In this document: positions 6,396 through 9,391 of the stretch, in pieces
Position numbering within the stretch: the first letter of the stretch is position 1
Layout of the letters: each line of letters begins with the position of its first letter
Assembly: GCA_042095375.1 (NCBI GenBank)
Contig: JBELBJ010000043.1
Coordinates: forward strand, 1-9,391
Reading direction: 5' to 3'
DNA from: GCA-2715645 sp042095375
GTDB lineage: Bacteria; Bacteroidota; Bacteroidia; Cytophagales; MED-G16
DNA length: 9,391 nucleotides
Made by a program: the position numbers and the translations under genes
The notes under the pieces: model-generated
The model's input: the letters and a program-made list of their open reading frames with translations, nothing else
Database searches by the model: none
Told to the model about the DNA's origin: nothing

Positions 6396-7999
6396 ATGAA
6401 AAATGAAGTTACAGAAAATTATATTTCCGATTATGATAATGAGATTAAGGAGATAGCTAATTATACTGTAAACTTTTCAAAATTTTCTGATCTATCTAGG
6501 GAAACTGCATATCATGTTCTTTTAGACAGTATCGCATGTGGAATCTTAGCTTTAAAAAATGAGTCTTGTAAAAACTTATTAGGACCAGTTTTTGGTGGAT
6601 CCAATATTGAGAATGGAGCAAGAGTTTTTGGAACAAACTATATATTAGATCCAATAAGGGCTTCATGGAATACAGGCTGTATAATAAGGTGGTTAGATTT
6701 TAATGACACATGGTTAGCACAGGAGTGGGGCCACCCTTCAGATAACCTTGGAGCAATTCTTCCGCTTACTGACTTTTTAAGTTTAAAGAGAATTAAAGAG
6801 GGTAAAGATCCTATTCAGGTATCTGATTTATTGAAATATACAATTAAAGCTCATGAGATTCAGGGTGTCTTAGCTCTTGATAATAGTTTTAATAAAGTAG
6901 GGCTTGATCATGTCTTACTTGTAAGGGTAGCTTCAAGCGCTCTCTCCTCATATCTACTTGGTGGTAATTATGAAGATATATGTAATACTGTTTCCCAAGC
7001 TTGGGTAGATGGAAGTAGCCTTAGAACTTATAGGCATGCACCAAATACTGGAAGTAGAAAGTCGTGGGCTGCAGGAGATGCAACATCGAGGGCAGTTTAT
7101 CTTGCATGGCTTACCACTAGGGGGGAAAGTGGATACAAAGGTGCACTCTCAGCTAAGTCTTGGGGATTTAGTGATGTAAGTTTTAGAAGTAAATCGATTA
7201 AAAGAAGTCAAGAGTATGGATCGTATGTAATGGAAAATATTTTATTTAAAATTTCATTTCCTGCTGAATTTCATGCACAGACAGCTGTAGAGGCTGGAAT
7301 ATTTTTACATGAAAAGTATGGAAATAAGCTTGATAAGATTTCAAAGATAGAGGTGGAAACTCAAGAACCTGCAGTAAGAATTATATCTAAGACTGGACCA
7401 CTACATAATTATGCTGATAGAGATCATTGCCTCCAGTACATGATTGCTATAGCATTGATATATGGGAAAGTTGAAGCTAGACATTACCAAGANNNNNNNN
7501 NNNNNNNNNNNNNNNNNNNNNNNNNNNNNNNNNNNNNNNNNNNNNNNNNNNNNNNNNNNNNNNNNNNNNNNNNNNNNNNNNNNNNNNNNNNNACATGATT
7601 GCTATAGCATTGATATATGGGAAAGTTGAAGCTAGACATTACCAAGATAAAATTGCAAGTAATCATATGATTGATGCTTTAAGAAAAAAGATGATAATCA
7701 GTGAAAACCCAAAATTTTCTAAGGACTACTTGGACCCAAGTAAAAGGTCAATTGCTAACAGTATTACTTTATTTTTTGATGATGGATCTAAGTCAGAAAA
7801 AATAAGAGTTGAGTATCCAGTAGGACACAGGAATAGGAGAGATGAGGGAATACCTCTTCTTATCAATAAATTTAAAGATGCAATAAAAAGCTATTACCCT
7901 AGTAATCAATCAGATGATATATTGAATTCCTTCTTAGATATGGAGAATTTATCAAATATGTCAGTTAATAAGATGATGGATAAATTAATTATAAAATGA
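6396..7999 (+). CDS. prpD: 2-methylcitrate dehydratase, split by an assembly gap
   Basis: This enzyme should dehydrate 2-methylcitrate to 2-methyl-cis-aconitate in the methylcitrate cycle. As printed it is broken by 100 Ns, but the 55 bases before the gap are repeated after it. Removing one copy and the Ns (155 bases) gives one open frame of 482 residues, close to the 483 I recall for E. coli PrpD, with family similarity continuing across the join (HCLQYMIAIALIYG, then DKIASNHMIDALR). Strong motifs are RWLDFNDTW (98-106), EWGHPSDNLG (110-119), TYRHAPNTG and KSWAAGDATSRA (about 211-233), KISFPAEFH before the gap, and KRSIANSITLFFDDG and VEYPVGHRNRRDEG after it. An ATG five codons upstream (6381) would overlap prpC by 14 bases; I prefer 6396, one base after the prpC stop, because its N-terminal length matches the family. 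The stop overlaps the dtd start. Confidence 0.93.
7438..7647. repeat. 55-bp exact direct repeat flanking the assembly gap
   Basis: The sequence at 7438-7492 (ACATGATTGCTATAGCATTG onward, to ACCAAGA) occurs again without change at 7593-7647. One copy ends exactly at the first N and the other begins directly after the last N. The length suits two contig ends sharing one assembly k-mer that were scaffolded without being merged. It is judged an artefact and not a biological repeat, because collapsing it restores the prpD frame. Confidence 0.95.
7493..7592. other. Scaffold gap of exactly 100 Ns inside prpD
   Basis: One hundred unknown bases form a standard-size placeholder and not a measured length. 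The flanking 55-bp duplication shows that the contigs overlap, so the true gap is most likely minus 55 bases and no sequence is missing. The apparent stop or frame change here should not be annotated as a pseudogene. Confidence 0.98.
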
Positions 8000-8448
8000 G
8001 ATTAGTAGTTCAAAGGGTAAGTAAGTCAAATGTTAAAGTTTCAGGAGAGATAATTGGTGAAATTAAGGAGGGTCTCATGATTCTTGTAAGTTTTGTTGAT
8101 GAGGATAATGACATCGATCTTGAGTGGATGAAAAAAAAAATTATTAATCTCAGAATATTTAATGATGATGAAGGAAAGATGAATAGAAGTGTCCAGGATG
8201 TAGATGGAGATATTCTTCTTATCAGTCAGTTTACTCTCCACGGATCAACAAAGAAAGGAAATCGACCTTCTTTCATAAAAGCAGCAAAGCCTGATTTTGC
8301 TAATGTTATGTACGTGAAGTTTATCAAAGTTCTTGAGGAGTCTTTGGATAAGGAAATTCAGACAGGAGAGTTTGGCGGTGATATGAAAGTTAGTCTAATC
8401 AACGATGGGCCAACTACTATTATAATTGACTCAAAAAACAAGGAGTAA
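7996..8448 (+). CDS. dtd: D-aminoacyl-tRNA deacylase
   Basis: This 150-residue cytosolic proofreading enzyme should hydrolyse D-aminoacyl-tRNAs (and glycyl-tRNA-Ala) to keep D-residues out of proteins. It is full length. It starts MRLVVQRVSKSNVKV and contains SQFTLHG at 77-83 with catalytic-site Thr80, KKGNRPSF at about 86-93, and the C-terminal NDGPTT at 136-141, which holds the Gly-cisPro pair (Gly138-Pro139) that excludes L-aminoacyl substrates. The usual form is GPVT; here Val is replaced by Thr. The ATG shares an ATGA with the prpD stop (4-base overlap), so translation is probably coupled to the prp genes although the functions look unrelated. The next gene, a MazG-like pyrophosphohydrolase, is a common Bacteroidota neighbour of dtd. 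Confidence 0.94.
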   Translation: MRLVVQRVSKSNVKVSGEIIGEIKEGLMILVSFVDEDNDIDLEWMKKKIINLRIFNDDEGKMNRSVQDVDGDILLISQFTLHGSTKKGNRPSFIKAAKPDFANVMYVKFIKVLEESLDKEIQTGEFGGDMKVSLINDGPTTIIIDSKNKE

Positions 8449-8489
8449 ACTATTCAATTGGGGTAAATGTATAATAGCTTAATTTTTTT
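8446..8489 (+). terminator. Weak candidate intrinsic terminator after dtd
   Basis: TAAACTATT at 8446-8454 can pair with AATAGCTTA at 8473-8481, giving nine positions with one A/C mismatch, around an 18-base loop. Seven Ts follow at 8483-8489. The placement directly at the dtd stop is right for ending the prpBCD-dtd transcript. The stem has only one G-C pair and is therefore unstable, so in this AT-rich background it may be chance. Confidence 0.3.
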
Positions 8490-8542
8490 CATTTAGATTT
8501 AATATTTTTAAGATTATATTTCAAATTAAATAAATTTCATAT

Positions 8543-8869
8543 ATGAAAATAGAGACTGCTCAAAAAATTGTAGATAATTGGATTAAAGATAAAGGTGTTA
8601 GATATTTTAATGAATTAACAAACACAACAATTCTAATGGAAGAGGTTGGGGAACTTGCTAGAATAATGTCAAGAAGATATGGGGAACAATCTTTTAAAAA
8701 TGGTGAAGAAAACCTTGATATAGCAGATGAAATTGCTGATATTTTTTGGGTTATAATTTGTATATCTAATCAAACAGGTGTGGATTTAACAAAAGCCTTT
8801 GAAAAAAATTTAGAAAAAAAGAATACAAGAGATTCAAATAGACATTTGCAAAATAAAAAACTAAAGTAA
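8543..8869 (+). CDS. MazG-like nucleotide pyrophosphohydrolase
   Basis: This 108-residue cytosolic protein is a single all-alpha NTP-pyrophosphohydrolase domain of the MazG/dUTPase-2 type. Such enzymes release pyrophosphate from nucleoside triphosphates and often act as house-cleaning enzymes against non-canonical nucleotides. The metal-binding pattern EExxE...ExxD is complete: Glu33-Glu34-x-x-Glu37 in MEEVGELARI and Glu63-x-x-Asp66 in DEIADIFW. The sequence VRYFNELTN and the ending RHLQNKKLK resemble flavobacterial single-domain members. It is too short to be the two-domain MazG of E. coli. Its exact nucleotide is unknown. It lies 94 bases after dtd, in the same direction, and its 3' end overlaps the convergent comB-like gene by 9 bases. 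Confidence 0.88.
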   Translation: MKIETAQKIVDNWIKDKGVRYFNELTNTTILMEEVGELARIMSRRYGEQSFKNGEENLDIADEIADIFWVIICISNQTGVDLTKAFEKNLEKKNTRDSNRHLQNKKLK

Positions 8870-9391
8870 AATCAATTTTTCTTCTTTTAAATAAGGGATT
8901 ATTGGTTGTGTATTTTTTTCTGAACAAAATTTGATATCAATTATATTATTATAACTTGATAATCTTTTTGCATGTGATGATTTCATCATAGTTTCCAGAA
9001 TATTATCTTTTGATGATTCATACAGTTTTTTTGCCATTAAGCCTGAATCTGAATTAATTTGAAAATTTTTTAATTCTGAAATAATACCGCCTGCACAAAG
9101 AGTATCTTCAAGATTTACAGATCCCTTCCACCCTGAACATAATAATAACACATCGCTATTTTCTTTATTTATATAATCAATTATACTACTTAAATTAAGA
9201 AATGAACCAATTAGAGATATCTTAGAACTTTTAGTTTTGAGAATAGCTTTAGTCCCATTACTTGTAGCAAGAGCTACTTTTTTTCCATTAAACTCTTTAG
9301 AATTGATTTTTGTAGGGGAATTTCCGAAATCGAAACCATCTACTTTTTTTCCTAATCTTTCAGCCATAATAATATATCCATGGTTTTTAAG
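8861..9391 (-). CDS. comB: 2-phosphosulfolactate phosphatase (ComB family), missing N-terminus
   Basis: The minus-strand frame covers 176 residues and is still open at the right window edge. An ATG at 9367-9365 exists, but the frame continues upstream as LKNHGYII before MAERLGKK, which is how ComB proteins run into their GER-x-G-x-x-x-x-GFD-x-GNSP motif, so this ATG is not the true start. About 60-70 N-terminal residues lie outside. Visible family motifs are GFDFGNSP, ATSNGTKAI, GSFLN, LCSGWKGS and LEDTLCAGGII. Characterised ComB is a magnesium-dependent acid phosphatase acting on 2-phosphosulfolactate in coenzyme M synthesis. Bacteroidota do not make coenzyme M as far as is known, so here the real substrate may be a different phosphate ester or the enzyme may feed sulfolactate metabolism. 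The stop overlaps the MazG-like gene by 9 bases. Confidence 0.88.
   Translation of the reverse strand, partial: LKNHGYIIMAERLGKKVDGFDFGNSPTKINSKEFNGKKVALATSNGTKAILKTKSSKISLIGSFLNLSSIIDYINKENSDVLLLCSGWKGSVNLEDTLCAGGIISELKNFQINSDSGLMAKKLYESSKDNILETMMKSSHAKRLSSYNNIIDIKFCSEKNTQPIIPYLKEEKLILL

Noticed and set aside
7438..7647. 55-bp direct repeat as a phage or integrative-element attachment site
   Set aside because: The copies abut the Ns exactly and lie within a continuous prpD frame. No integrase, transposase or tRNA is near.
7484..7666. Minus-strand open frame spanning the N run
   Set aside because: More than half of it is unknown bases and the rest is antisense to prpD. It is open only because Ns cannot encode stops.
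6396..7999. prpD as a frameshifted pseudogene or two separate genes
   Set aside because: The apparent frame change arises from the 100 Ns plus a 55-bp duplication. Deleting 155 bases restores one continuous PrpD reading frame of normal length.
8041..8241. Minus-strand open frame opposite dtd
   Set aside because: It lies fully inside the well-supported dtd gene, has a low-complexity Ile/Phe/Asn composition and shows no recognisable motif.

Overview
The window is about 9.4 kb of gene-dense, very AT-rich DNA. It most likely comes from a member of the Bacteroidota, probably a streamlined marine Flavobacteria-like lineage. Four things support this. The LptD / N-acetylmuramoyl-L-alanine amidase / MlaD arrangement and the long insert in the amidase are typical of that phylum. 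The DivIVA, FolB, DTD, MazG-like and ComB proteins read like flavobacterial versions. Start codons lack Shine-Dalgarno sequences and sit behind A/T-rich leaders. A few TAnnTTTG-type -7 promoter matches occur. The lineage is an inference from remembered family sequences; no search was run.

Layout. (1) Positions 1-2057 form a cell-envelope block. The N-terminus of an LptD/OstA-like protein lies on the minus strand and runs off the left edge. It is divergent from a secreted zinc amidase and a membrane-anchored MlaD/MCE protein. (2) Positions 2054-2656 (minus) encode a 4'-phosphopantetheinyl transferase whose stop codon overlaps that of mlaD. (3) Positions 2727-4360 (plus) hold divIVA-like, folB and a small DUF1232 membrane protein, tightly packed and probably one operon. 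The DivIVA tail carries recent acidic tandem repeats. (4) Positions 4417-8448 (plus) hold prpB, prpC and prpD of the 2-methylcitrate cycle, followed by dtd. Adjacent genes overlap or nearly touch, so this looks like one transcription unit. prpD is interrupted only by a 100-N scaffold gap flanked by an exact 55-bp duplication. Removing 155 bp restores one full-length frame. (5) Positions 8543-8869 (plus) encode a small MazG-like nucleotide pyrophosphohydrolase. It converges on the C-terminal part of a ComB-like 2-phosphosulfolactate phosphatase (minus), which runs off the right edge.

How the genes work together. PrpC condenses propionyl-CoA with oxaloacetate, PrpD dehydrates the methylcitrate, a general aconitase encoded elsewhere presumably rehydrates the product, and PrpB cleaves methylisocitrate to pyruvate and succinate. 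No propionyl-CoA synthetase (PrpE), AcnD/PrpF or PrpR-type regulator is in the window. The remaining genes are housekeeping: envelope building, carrier-protein activation, folate synthesis, D-aminoacyl-tRNA proofreading and nucleotide clean-up.

No tRNA, rRNA, CRISPR array, transposase, phage gene or toxin-antitoxin pair was found, and there is no convincing sign of an undescribed system. The points most worth checking are the assembly artefact in prpD, the repeat-expanded DivIVA tail and the compact prpBCD-dtd arrangement.
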